The notes under the pieces: generated by a model
Told to the model about the DNA's origin: nothing
Seen by the model: only the letters and a program-made list of their open reading frames with translations
Databases searched by the model: none
Part shown: piece by piece, positions 15,844 to 23,200 of the stretch
How the letters are laid out: each line of letters opens with the position of its first letter
Numbering within the stretch: the first letter of the stretch is position 1
From: Acidilobaceae archaeon
GTDB taxonomy: Archaea; Thermoproteota; Thermoprotei_A; Sulfolobales; Acidilobaceae
DNA length: 31,310 bases
Assembly: GCA_026985435.1 (NCBI GenBank)
Contig: JALSQL010000108.1
Coordinates: 1 to 31,310 of the forward strand
Direction of reading: 5' to 3'
Program-made: the position numbers and the translations under genes

Positions 15844-15851
15844 TCTTATAG
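15844..15851 (-). promoter_or_regulatory. TATA box for surface-protein gene
   Basis: CTATAAGA on the minus strand, about 35-40 nt before GTG 15810, placing the transcription start near 15820. It lies at the 3' end of the methylase gene, so the surface-protein gene need not rely on readthrough. Confidence 0.5.
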
Positions 15852-17075
15852 GGTTACCCCCCGCTTGCGTAGCACCGCTATGTAGAACCCGGGGGTCCCG
15901 TGGGCGGCCGGGCGGAAGAGGACCCCCACATCGAGGGGCTCGGCCCTCGAGGCCAGCCAGCGGGGCGGCTCCACGGGCTCCAGGCCGTGCTCCCGTATGG
16001 CCCGGAGCGCGTTGGCTGGGCCCTCGTCCCAGGTTAGGGTGCACACGCTGTAGAGCATCCTCCCCCCGGGCCTGAGGAGCCTCGATGCCGCGGCTATGAA
16101 GCCCCTCTGGTAGCGGGCCGCCGCTATGGAGTCCCCAAGGCTCCTGCGGTCGTAGACCTTCGGCCTCACGCCGAGGTTCGTGCAGGGCGGGTCCACTATG
16201 ACCGCGTCGGCCCGCCCGGCGAGGGCCGCGAGGGGGCCGGGGAGGCGCCTCGAGTCCCCAGCCACCACCTCCACCCACCCCAGGCCGAGCCTCTCCAGGG
16301 TGCCCCGGAGGAGGGCCTCCTTGCTGGGCCTGTCCACGGCTATGACCCTCGAGCGGGGCCCGGCGAGCTGGGCGGCGTGGCTGACCTTCCCGCCGGGGGC
16401 GGCGGTTAGGTCCACTATCACCCACCCGGGCTGGGGGTCGAGGTAGCGGACGGCGGCGATGCTGGGGAGGCTCTGGCCGTATATGAGGCCCTCCCCGTAG
16501 CCCGGCAGGCCCCTCACCCTGGGCGCCCTGAAGCGGGGGTGGGTGACCCTCACGGCGAGGCCCCTCCTGGACCTGCGGAGCTCCTCGTAGCCCATCTCGG
16601 CGACGCCCGAGGCCACGGGCACCCCGTTCTCCGCCACTATGGTGACATCGTCGCCCCTCCTCAGGGTGCGGGGCGCCCAGAGCACGCCCGGGGCGTAGAG
16701 GTCGCTGCCCATCAGCACGGACTCGGCGGCCCTCTTGTCGGCGACAACCCTTAGGGGGCGGAGGGGCACGGGCAGGGGACCCTCGACGGGGCTCCAGAGG
16801 GCCTCGGGTATGTCGGGGTCGGCGTGGAAGGGGAGCCCGGCGGAGCGGAGCCTGTCGAGGTACTCGCGCGGGTCAACCCTGAGCGTGTTGACCCTAACGT
16901 AGAGCCTGGGGGGCGGGGCCTCGAGGGCCGCCAGCTCCCTGCAGAGCCCCCCGGGGCCGCCTAGAATGGGCTCGAGCCTCTCCGCCAGGCCGGCGTCGTA
17001 GTGGAGCCTAGTGCCGCAGAGGCCCTCGCCCCCCAGCCGCGGGCACCCCCGCCGGTGGCGCCTCCCCCCGCGCAT
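15846..17075 (-). CDS. NSUN6-like RNA (cytosine-C5) methyltransferase
   Basis: 409 aa, Nop2/NSUN/RsmB family. Residues about 20-100 are the N-terminal RNA-binding part (VRVNTLRVDP); 109-180 look like an inserted PUA domain (AAESVLMGSDLYAPGVLWAP and VPVASGVAEM); from 190 is the SAM-dependent methylase: YGQSLPSIAAV, motif I VDLTAAPGGK (about 221-230), VIAVDR, DPPCTNLG (Cys298, motif IV), YSVCTLTWDEG (Cys345, motif VI, catalytic nucleophile). The PUA-MTase layout matches archaeal and human NSUN6, which methylate C72 near the 3' end of some tRNAs. I infer that role from architecture only. Motif IV usually reads DPPC(S/T)G; here Asn replaces Gly. It lies 21 nt after the MarC gene on the same strand, so they may share a transcript. 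Confidence 0.85.
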   Translation of the reverse strand: MRGGRRHRRGCPRLGGEGLCGTRLHYDAGLAERLEPILGGPGGLCRELAALEAPPPRLYVRVNTLRVDPREYLDRLRSAGLPFHADPDIPEALWSPVEGPLPVPLRPLRVVADKRAAESVLMGSDLYAPGVLWAPRTLRRGDDVTIVAENGVPVASGVAEMGYEELRRSRRGLAVRVTHPRFRAPRVRGLPGYGEGLIYGQSLPSIAAVRYLDPQPGWVIVDLTAAPGGKVSHAAQLAGPRSRVIAVDRPSKEALLRGTLERLGLGWVEVVAGDSRRLPGPLAALAGRADAVIVDPPCTNLGVRPKVYDRRSLGDSIAAARYQRGFIAAASRLLRPGGRMLYSVCTLTWDEGPANALRAIREHGLEPVEPPRWLASRAEPLDVGVLFRPAAHGTPGFYIAVLRKRGVTL

Positions 17076-17096
17076 TTTGAGCGTGGCAGCGCTGGG

Positions 17097-17714
17097 CTAG
17101 CGGGCGGCCGCAAGCATCTCGGCGGCCCACCCCGCTATGGCTGAGTGGAGCATCTCGGCGGCGACGCCCGCTATTATGAGTGCCATGAAGCGGGCCATCG
17201 CCTTCACCCCCGTCATGCCGAGCAGCCTCACCAGGAGCCCCGACAGCCATAGCGCCGCGGTGACCGTGGCGGCGCCCAGTAGGAAGGCGGCCATGACGAG
17301 GGCCGGGCTCTCGGTGGCGCCCAGGTTTATGAGTAGCGTCATCGTGCCGGGCCCCACTATCATCGGGGTGGCCAGGGGGACCACGGCGAGCTCCCCCGGC
17401 TCGACCCGCTTCGTCTTAGGGCTCCCGCTGAGCATGTCGAGCGCCACGTAGAGGAGCAGCACACCGCCGCCGAAGCGCAGGGCGGACAGGCTGAGGTGGT
17501 AGAACTCCAGTATGAGCCTGCCGGCGAGTATGAAGAGGCTCCCGAGCAGCAGCACGACAGTCACGGCCTTCCACACTATGGCCCGGGACTCGCCGCGGCT
17601 CAGGCCGTCGGTTAGGGTTAGGTAGTTGTTAACAGCCGTGAAGGGGTTCATCAGGGCCACCACCTGCCCGTAGAGCAGCGCCACCCTGGCCAGCTCCCCG
17701 TGCACCGCCGCCAC
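17097..17714 (-). CDS. MarC-family (UPF0056) inner-membrane protein
   Basis: About 205 aa with six hydrophobic helices. Family landmarks: MNPFTAVNNYLTLTDGLSR near the start, LRFGGGVLLLYVALDMLSG, and LATPMIVGPGTMTLLINLG (the typical P-x-I-x-GPG motif). Length agrees with MarC/YhgN/SNARE-like proteins, usually 195-215 aa. The family is an integral membrane protein of unknown transport function. Start: GTG 17714 is 5 nt behind GGGGTGA; TTG 17717 is one codon upstream. A longer frame upstream to 18032 would cover the divergent neighbour and is rejected. Confidence 0.85.
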   Translation of the reverse strand: MAAVHGELARVALLYGQVVALMNPFTAVNNYLTLTDGLSRGESRAIVWKAVTVVLLLGSLFILAGRLILEFYHLSLSALRFGGGVLLLYVALDMLSGSPKTKRVEPGELAVVPLATPMIVGPGTMTLLINLGATESPALVMAAFLLGAATVTAALWLSGLLVRLLGMTGVKAMARFMALIIAGVAAEMLHSAIAGWAAEMLAAAR

Positions 17715-17773
17715 CAAGCTCACCCCACACCCCGACCGCTCCGCGGGGCTTGCGGCGCCCCGGCGGGGGCGGG

Positions 17774-17780
17774 GTTTTAT
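17774..17780. promoter_or_regulatory. TATA box in divergent MarC/eIF2B-like intergenic region
   Basis: TTTTATC on the plus strand (GATAAAA on minus) at 17774-17780. It is about 40-45 nt before the TTG of the eIF2B-like gene (17821) and about 60 nt before the MarC start. It could serve either or both genes. Confidence 0.45.
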
Positions 17781-17820
17781 CCTCGACGCCCACGCGGGGG
17801 CTGGCGGATGGTGCGCAGCG

Positions 17821-18705
17821 TTGGCCAGCGACGCCCTGGAGGAGCTGCCAGGCCTTAGGAGGGCGCTGGACGAGATACGCTCCGAGAGGGTCCGAGGCGC
17901 CGCGTGGGCGGCCTTCCGGGCCGCCCGGGGGATCATAGAGGACGTGGAGGCCGGCAGGGACCCCTGCAGCGACCCCCAGGCGGTCGCCGGGGCGGTGGAG
18001 GCCGCCAACCCCAGCATGGCAAGCCTCGCCAACGTCGCGCTCGTGGTGCGCGAGGCCTGCGGGAGGGGCGCACTCGACCAGGCCCTCAGGAGGCTCGTGG
18101 GCTACCTGGCCAGGTCGAGGGAGAGGCTGGGGGAGGCGGCGAGGCGGGTCAGGGTGTCGGGCACGCTGGTCACAATAAGCTACAGTAGCACCGTCGAGGC
18201 GGCAATCCTCGCCTGGAGGGGCGACGGGGTACGTGTCGTCGTGGCCGAGTCCAGGCCTGGAGGGGAGGGGGTGGAGCTGGCCAGGCGCCTCCGCTCCGCT
18301 GGCGTGCCGGTGAGGGTCACGCCCGACCTGGCGGCCCACCTCGCCATGCCGGGCAGCGCCGCCCTCGTCTTCGGCGCCGACACCGTCACGAGGGACGGCT
18401 GCATAATCAACAAGGTGGGCACCAGGCTCCTAGCCCTCGCCGCCAGGGAGCACGGCGTCCCAGCCATAGCGGTCTTCGAGCCCTACAAGATACACCCCAG
18501 CAGGGCCTGCGGGGAGGTGCCCCTGGAGAGGTGGACCATAAGCATAGAGGGCTGGGGCCAGGAGAGCGTCCCCGTATTCGACGAGACCCCGCCCAGCCTG
18601 GTTAGGGCCGCCCTCACCAGCGAGGGCCTCGCCGAGTGGGGCGCCAGGGCTGCGGTGGAGGCCGAGAGGCTCCACAGGCTCTTCGTGGAATACGTCCTCG
18701 GCTAG
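17821..18705 (+). CDS. eIF2B alpha/beta/delta-like protein (R15P isomerase/MtnA superfamily)
   Basis: 294 aa. An N-terminal helical domain (about 1-110) leads into a Rossmann-like domain with RVVVAESRPGGEG, VRVTPDLAAHLAM, VFGADTVTRDGCIINKVGT (Asp187, Asn197-Lys-Val-Gly-Thr) and FEPYKI. This matches the eIF2B / ribose-1,5-bisphosphate isomerase / MtnA family. Isomerases of the family use a Cys-Asp pair; here the Asp is present but the aligned Cys position (Thr118-Ile-Ser-Tyr-Ser-Ser) has no Cys. This suggests a non-isomerase or regulatory member rather than R15P isomerase, though the alignment is by eye. TTG start with GGTG 8 nt upstream. Its stop forms a shared CTAG with the possible 51-aa ORF on the other strand. 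Confidence 0.83.
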   Translation: MASDALEELPGLRRALDEIRSERVRGAAWAAFRAARGIIEDVEAGRDPCSDPQAVAGAVEAANPSMASLANVALVVREACGRGALDQALRRLVGYLARSRERLGEAARRVRVSGTLVTISYSSTVEAAILAWRGDGVRVVVAESRPGGEGVELARRLRSAGVPVRVTPDLAAHLAMPGSAALVFGADTVTRDGCIINKVGTRLLALAAREHGVPAIAVFEPYKIHPSRACGEVPLERWTISIEGWGQESVPVFDETPPSLVRAALTSEGLAEWGARAAVEAERLHRLFVEYVLG

Positions 18706-18857
18706 ACATCGCCCCCGCCGCCGCCCGCCGGGGCCCTCTCGATGGCAGCCCTGCCCTCTAGCCACCAGCAGGTCCCCAGGCGCTCCTCGAGAAGCACGTC
18801 CACGGAGGCGTGGTCGAGGGGCGGATTTAGGATTGGTCTCGCGAACGCGGCCATCAT
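18702..18857 (-). CDS. Possible 51-aa small protein
   Basis: An open frame from tandem ATG codons (18857/18854) to a stop that shares CTAG with the eIF2B-like gene. The peptide starts MMAAFARPILNPPLDHASVD and continues VLLEERLGTCWWLEGRAAIE before a Gly tract. It is short and I find no family or strong ribosome site, and no TATA in front, so coding status is uncertain. In its favour: the ATG pair, no stop for 51 codons and the same CTAG stop overlap seen at other convergent ends here. Confidence 0.35.
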   Translation of the reverse strand: MMAAFARPILNPPLDHASVDVLLEERLGTCWWLEGRAAIERAPAGGGGGDV

Positions 18858-18998
18858 ACAACCCGCAGGGCCGGCCCCGCGCTGGCGCGGCGGCCGCTAG
18901 CCCAGCGGGCCCTACGGTCGCCAGCAGAGGCAGAAATAGCGATATTTTTAGTTGAAATGTTTTTAGTGGTGCGGCGGCGGAGCGGCGGCGGTGGCAGT
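18858..18998 (+). promoter_or_regulatory. Promoter region of ABM-fold gene
   Basis: No gene here. GATATTTTTA at 18941-18950 is a strong TATA-like element in a GC-rich surround, giving a predicted start of transcription near 18970. That is downstream of the ATG at 18957, and so supports ATG 18999 as the translation start. Confidence 0.55.
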
Positions 18999-19346
18999 AT
19001 GGCGGGGGACGGTGTTATTGTGAGGATATGGCATGGGAGGGTCCCCGAGGGTAAGGCTGAGGCTTACAGGGACTTCCTGGTGAGGCGGGCTGTCCCGGAC
19101 TACGAGTCGGTTGAGGGCAACCTGGGCGTCGAGATCCTCGTGAGGAAGAGCGGCGGGGTGGCGGACTTCCTAATACTATCCTACTGGGAGAGCATGGAGG
19201 CCGTCAGGAGGTTCGCCGGCGAGGACTACGAGAGGGCGAAGTACTACGAGGAGGACAAGGACTTCCTCCTAGAGTTCGAGCCGAACGTGCAGCACTACAG
19301 GATTGTGTGGTCCTCCAGGAGGTTCGGGGCGGGGCCCTCCGAGTAG
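18999..19346 (+). CDS. ABM-fold (dimeric alpha/beta barrel) protein
   Basis: About 115 aa. The pattern VIVRIWHGRVPEGKAEAYRDFLVRRAVPDY, then GNLGVEILVRKSGGVADFLILSYWESMEAVRRFAGEDYERAKYYEEDK, is that of the antibiotic biosynthesis monooxygenase-like/NIPSNAP dimeric alpha-beta barrel group. Members include monooxygenases without cofactor and many with no known substrate. The function is unknown. I choose ATG 18999 because an ATG at 18957 precedes the predicted transcription start set by the TATA box at 18941-18950. The 3' end overlaps the opposite-strand membrane protein by 52 nt. Confidence 0.75.
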   Translation: MAGDGVIVRIWHGRVPEGKAEAYRDFLVRRAVPDYESVEGNLGVEILVRKSGGVADFLILSYWESMEAVRRFAGEDYERAKYYEEDKDFLLEFEPNVQHYRIVWSSRRFGAGPSE

Positions 19347-20032
19347 GGGGCCGCCCCCTGGCTGGGCGTGGGGAGCGGGAGCTCGGGCAGGCGCCTCCGC
19401 CCCCCGGCCCTGGGGCCCGGGCGCCTCGTGCGGGCCCACGCTGCCAGGGCTAGCGCTAGGCCCGCAGCGAAGCCTGCAGCCAGGGCCTCGCGGAGCTGGC
19501 CAGCGACGAGGTCGTAGGGGCGCAGGCCTGGGGGTATGTGGAGGGTGCTCCTGGCGGCGTAGGTGAAGTAGAAGTCCCTGAGGGGGGTGGGGGATAGGGC
19601 TAGGTACCAGCCCAGGTTGCCAGCGTAGACTATGAGGTCGACCAGGTAGTAGTCGTAGGAGCGGCGGGAGAGCGGGAGGAGCGCCAGGGCGCCCAGGGCG
19701 AGGCCTGCGAGGAGGTTGAGCTTGGCGTGGAGCCCGGCTATCTCGAGGTAGAGGCGAAGCTGGGCCTCGCCAGCTATGCTCCTCCACCTGACCGGGGCGC
19801 CGTAGGTGTAGTCCACGGCCGCCTTGAAGAAGGCGAGGGAGCCGCCCAGCAGCAGGAAGGCGCCCACGGCGAGGTAGGCGGTGTAGGCCCAGCCCCCCGG
19901 CCTCCTGGGGGGCGACCCGGAGGCCAGGGCCCTAGCCACGTGGTAGAGGGCGCCGGCCAGCGGATAGGCGACCGTGGCTAGGATGAAGGGTAGGTACGAC
20001 TCCACCACGTAGGAGAGGCTGGGCGGTGGCAT
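19295..20032 (-). CDS. Multi-pass membrane protein, unknown function
   Basis: About 245 aa from ATG 20032. Hydrophobic helices near residues 8-30 (YLPFILATVAYPLAGALYHVARAL), 45-70 (AYTAYLAVGAFLLLGGSLAFF), 95-125 (LNLLAGLALGALALLPL), 130-150 (LVDLIVYAGNLGWYLAL), 190-212 (AALAAGFAAGLALALAAWA). It ends in a basic, Pro-rich cytoplasmic tail. I do not recognise the family. TATA-like CTATAA at about 20088-20093 (minus) lies upstream, and the ORF continues upstream past this promoter, so ATG 20032 is preferred. The 3' end overlaps the ABM-fold gene. Confidence 0.7.
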   Translation of the reverse strand: MPPPSLSYVVESYLPFILATVAYPLAGALYHVARALASGSPPRRPGGWAYTAYLAVGAFLLLGGSLAFFKAAVDYTYGAPVRWRSIAGEAQLRLYLEIAGLHAKLNLLAGLALGALALLPLSRRSYDYYLVDLIVYAGNLGWYLALSPTPLRDFYFTYAARSTLHIPPGLRPYDLVAGQLREALAAGFAAGLALALAAWARTRRPGPRAGGRRRLPELPLPTPSQGAAPYSEGPAPNLLEDHTIL

Positions 20033-20154
20033 CGCTTCAGCCGGCGTCCCAGGGCACCCCCAGCCCCCGGGCTGGGCTCCGGCGGGGTTATAGGGGGCGG
20101 CCGGCCCCGCGGGTTGGTGCAAGGCGTTTTACCCAGCCCAACGGGCCTGGGGCC

Positions 20155-21573
20155 TTGGTGCCTGGTCTCTTGGGTGGCCACCCCTGGATTCCCAACGCGG
20201 ACCCCGGGATCCTCGGGGAGATGCTGAGGGCCATAGGCGTCGGGAGCGTCGATGACCTGTACAGGGACATACCCGGGGAGGCGAGGTTCGAGGGCTGGGA
20301 CGGCCTCCCCATAGGCGAGGGGGGCCCGCTCAGCGAGGTCGAGGTGGCGAGGAGGCTCGAGGCCCTCCTGGGCAGGGTTAGGGTCTACCGGGACCCCCCG
20401 CCGTTCGTGGGTGGGGGCGTGTGGCCGAGGTACGTGCCGGAGCTGGTTAGGTACATAGTTGAGAGGGGGGAGTTCCTGACCGCCTACACGCCCTACCAGC
20501 CCGAGGCCAGCCAGGGGCTGCTGCAGGCCCTCTTCGAGTACCAGAGCCTCATGGCGGAGCTGCTGGAGATGGAGGTCGTCAACAGCAGCCACTACGACTG
20601 GAGCACGGCCCTCGCGGAGGCCGCCCTGATGGCTGTCCGCTACCATAGGGGGAGGCGTAGGAGGCTGCTCGTGCCGGAGGTGATGCACCCGAGGCATAGG
20701 AGGGTCCTCGAGGCTTACACGAGGCCCCACGGGGTGGAGGTGGAGGAGTACAGGGTTGACCCCGAGACGGGGCTCGCCGTGCTGGGGGACCTGGAGTCGA
20801 GGCTGGGCGGCGACGTTGCTGCCGTGTACCTCGAGTACCCCTACACGATGACCGGCGTGGTGGAGGAGCAGGCCCGCGAGATAGGCGAGGCGGCCCACGG
20901 GAGCGGGGCCCTCTACATAGTTGGCGTAGACCCCGTGGCGATGGCGCTCCTCGAGCCCCCCGGCAGGCTGGGGGCCGACATAGCCGTGGGCGACGGCCAG
21001 CCGCTCGGCCTGGGCCTCAACTACGGCGGCCCCTACCTGGGCGTGATGGCGGTCCGCTGGGATGCCAGGCTCGTGAGGCAGATGCCGGGGAGGCTCATAG
21101 GCATGACGGTGGACTCGGAGGGCAGGAGGGCTTTCGCCATGATACTCCAGACGAGGGAGCAGCACATACGCAGGGCCAGGGCAACCAGCAACATAACCAC
21201 TAACGAGGCCCTGGCGGCTGTGGCGGCGGCCGTCTACCTCTCACTCCTGGGCCCCGAGGGGCTCCGCGGCGTGGCGGAGTACAGCTGGTACATGGCCCAC
21301 TACGCGGCGAGGAGGCTCTCGGAGGTCGAGGGCGTGGAGAGCCCCCTGCTCGGGGGGAGCTTCCTCTGGGACTTCACCGTGAGGCTGCCGAGGCCCGCCT
21401 CGGAGGTTAGGGAGCGCCTGAGGCGCCGCGGCATACTCGCCGGGGTGCCCCTGGAGGGGGTGGCGCCCTGGCTGGGGGCCGGGGACATGCTGCTCACCGT
21501 CACCGAGCTCCACGAGAAGAGGCACGTGGACATGCTCGCGGATGCCTTGGCGGAGGCGCTCGGGGGTGGCTAG
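20155..21573 (+). CDS. gcvPA: Glycine cleavage P-protein subunit 1
   Basis: About 472 aa, N-terminal half of glycine dehydrogenase (decarboxylating). Family-typical stretches: LTAYTPYQPEASQGLLQAL, VNSSHYDWSTALAEAALMA, GLGLNYGGPYLGVMAV and TREQHIRRARATSNITTNEAL. In archaea the P-protein is split; this subunit pairs with GcvPB encoded 2 nt downstream. It decarboxylates glycine with PLP and passes the aminomethyl group to lipoyl-GcvH; H, T and L proteins are not in the window. Start: TTG 20155 or GTG 20158, the latter 5 nt behind GGGG; a TATA-like TTTTA at about 20126-20130 puts the transcript start here. TTG 20170 is another candidate. Confidence 0.93.
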   Translation: MVPGLLGGHPWIPNADPGILGEMLRAIGVGSVDDLYRDIPGEARFEGWDGLPIGEGGPLSEVEVARRLEALLGRVRVYRDPPPFVGGGVWPRYVPELVRYIVERGEFLTAYTPYQPEASQGLLQALFEYQSLMAELLEMEVVNSSHYDWSTALAEAALMAVRYHRGRRRRLLVPEVMHPRHRRVLEAYTRPHGVEVEEYRVDPETGLAVLGDLESRLGGDVAAVYLEYPYTMTGVVEEQAREIGEAAHGSGALYIVGVDPVAMALLEPPGRLGADIAVGDGQPLGLGLNYGGPYLGVMAVRWDARLVRQMPGRLIGMTVDSEGRRAFAMILQTREQHIRRARATSNITTNEALAAVAAAVYLSLLGPEGLRGVAEYSWYMAHYAARRLSEVEGVESPLLGGSFLWDFTVRLPRPASEVRERLRRRGILAGVPLEGVAPWLGAGDMLLTVTELHEKRHVDMLADALAEALGGG

Positions 21574-21575
21574 GC

Positions 21576-23135
21576 GTGGCGTACAGGCAGGCCAGGTGGG
21601 ATGAGCCCCTGGTGTTCGAGCTCGACACCCCGGGGAGGAGGGGCTTCATACCCCCGGAGCCGCCCCGGGAGGTTGTGGAGAGCGTGGGGCCCCTCCGGCT
21701 GCCCGGCAGGGTGGCCAGGCGGGCCCCCCCGGGGCTGCCCCGGCTGAGCGAGGTCGAGGTGGCGAGGCACTACACCCGCCTGAGCCAGATGAGCTACGGG
21801 GTCGACAGCGGCCCCGTGCCGCTGGGCAGCTGCACTATGAAGTACAACCCCAGGGTGGCCGCGAGGTACGCCTTCGACCCCAGGCTGCAGCTGGTGCACC
21901 CCCTCCAGCCGGACGAGGACGTGCAGGGTCTCCTCGAGATCGCCTGGCACGTGCAGGAGTGGCTCAAGCACATACTGGGCATGGACGCCTGCACCCTCCA
22001 CCCCGCCGCCGGCGCCCAGGGGGAGCTGGCCGGGGTGCTGATGATCAGGAGGTACCACGAGCTCCGCGGGGAGCTTGAGGCGAGGACCACGATAATAGTC
22101 CCCGACAGCGCCCACGGCACCAACCCCGCCAGCGCCAGCATGGGCGGCTTCAGGGTCCTCGAGGTGCCCACCGCGGAGGATGGCAACGTGGACATGGAGG
22201 CGCTCCAGGCCGCCGTGGGGCCCGATACGGCGGGGCTCATGATAACGAACCCGAGCACCCTCGGCCTCTTCGAGGAGAGGATACTCGAGGTGGCCAGGCT
22301 CGTCCACGGGGCCGGCGGTCTGCTCTACTACGACGGGGCGAACCTCAACGGCATAATGGGCCGCGCGAGGCCCGGCGACATGGGCTTCGACATAGCGCAC
22401 GTCAACCTCCACAAGACCTTCAGCAGCCCCCACGGCGGGGGCGGCCCCGGCGCCGGGCCGGTGTGCGTTAAGGCCAAGCCCGTGGCTGGCGGCGTCACCC
22501 TGGCCGACCTCCTCCCCGGCCCCGTGGTCGTGAGGAGGGGCGGCGAGTACAGGCTAAGGTGGCCGGGCGAGGCGAGCGTGGGCCTCCTGAGGGCGTGGCA
22601 GTGGAACACGGCCCCCATAGTGTGGGCCTACGCCTACATGCTGGCCCTCGGCGCCCGGGGCCTCAGGCTGGCGGGGGAGGTGAGCGTGGTTAACACCAAC
22701 TACTTCCTAGCCCTCCTCCGGGGCGAGAGCGGCTACAGCGTGCCCTACGCCCCCGGGAGGCCGAGGAAGCACGAGGCCGTGGTGAGCGCGGAGCCCCTCC
22801 ACAGGGAGACCGGGGCGACGGCGGAGGACGTGGCGAAGGGCCTGCTCGACAGGGGCTTCTACGCGCCCACGATATACTTCCCCCTCATAGTGAGGGAGGC
22901 GCTCATGGTGGAGTTCACCGAGAGCGAGACCAGGGAGAACATCGAGGCCTACGCCCGGGCGCTCCGGGAGATAGCCGGGGAGGCCCGCCGGGACCCCGGG
23001 GAGCCGAAGAGGTGGCCGAGGAACACGAGCTCCGCCAGGGTGGACAATGTTAGGGCGAACCACCCCAGGACCGTCACGCCCACCTGGAGGGTCCACCGGC
23101 TACGGTTGGAGGGGAAGATAGGGCCACTCAGATAG
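21576..23135 (+). CDS. gcvPB: Glycine cleavage P-protein subunit 2 (PLP-binding)
   Basis: 519 aa. The C-terminal half of the P-protein, carrying the PLP site: VNLHKTFSSPHGGGGPG with the Schiff-base lysine at about residue 280. Other P-protein landmarks: VPLGSCTMKYNP, HPAAGAQGELAGVLMIRRYH, DSAHGTNPASASMGGF and FTESETRENIEAYA. With GcvPA it forms the glycine-decarboxylating enzyme. GTG start at 21576, only 2 nt after the GcvPA stop, so co-translated. The C-terminal extension past about residue 455 (RVDNVRANHPRTVTPTWR and on) resembles the usual archaeal ending but is longer and basic. Confidence 0.95.
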   Translation: MAYRQARWDEPLVFELDTPGRRGFIPPEPPREVVESVGPLRLPGRVARRAPPGLPRLSEVEVARHYTRLSQMSYGVDSGPVPLGSCTMKYNPRVAARYAFDPRLQLVHPLQPDEDVQGLLEIAWHVQEWLKHILGMDACTLHPAAGAQGELAGVLMIRRYHELRGELEARTTIIVPDSAHGTNPASASMGGFRVLEVPTAEDGNVDMEALQAAVGPDTAGLMITNPSTLGLFEERILEVARLVHGAGGLLYYDGANLNGIMGRARPGDMGFDIAHVNLHKTFSSPHGGGGPGAGPVCVKAKPVAGGVTLADLLPGPVVVRRGGEYRLRWPGEASVGLLRAWQWNTAPIVWAYAYMLALGARGLRLAGEVSVVNTNYFLALLRGESGYSVPYAPGRPRKHEAVVSAEPLHRETGATAEDVAKGLLDRGFYAPTIYFPLIVREALMVEFTESETRENIEAYARALREIAGEARRDPGEPKRWPRNTSSARVDNVRANHPRTVTPTWRVHRLRLEGKIGPLR

Positions 23136-23152
23136 CCACGAGGCCATCGCCC

Positions 23153-23160
23153 CTTATTAA
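23153..23160 (+). promoter_or_regulatory. TATA box for glycosyltransferase gene
   Basis: CTTATTAA about 45 nt before the TTG start of the glycosyltransferase. It indicates an own promoter between gcvPB and the glycosyltransferase gene. Confidence 0.55.
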
Positions 23161-23200
23161 CCTCGAGCGCCGTCCAGCCCTTCAGAGGGGTCTGGAGGGC

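Noticed and set aside
15811..16425. Long upstream extension of the surface-protein frame
   Set aside because: It lies antisense-free but in another frame over the methylase gene, is Arg/Pro/Gly rich, and the signal peptide clearly begins at 15810.
17715..18032. Upstream extension of the MarC frame
   Set aside because: It would overlap the divergent eIF2B-like gene and its promoter; MarC proteins are about 205 aa.
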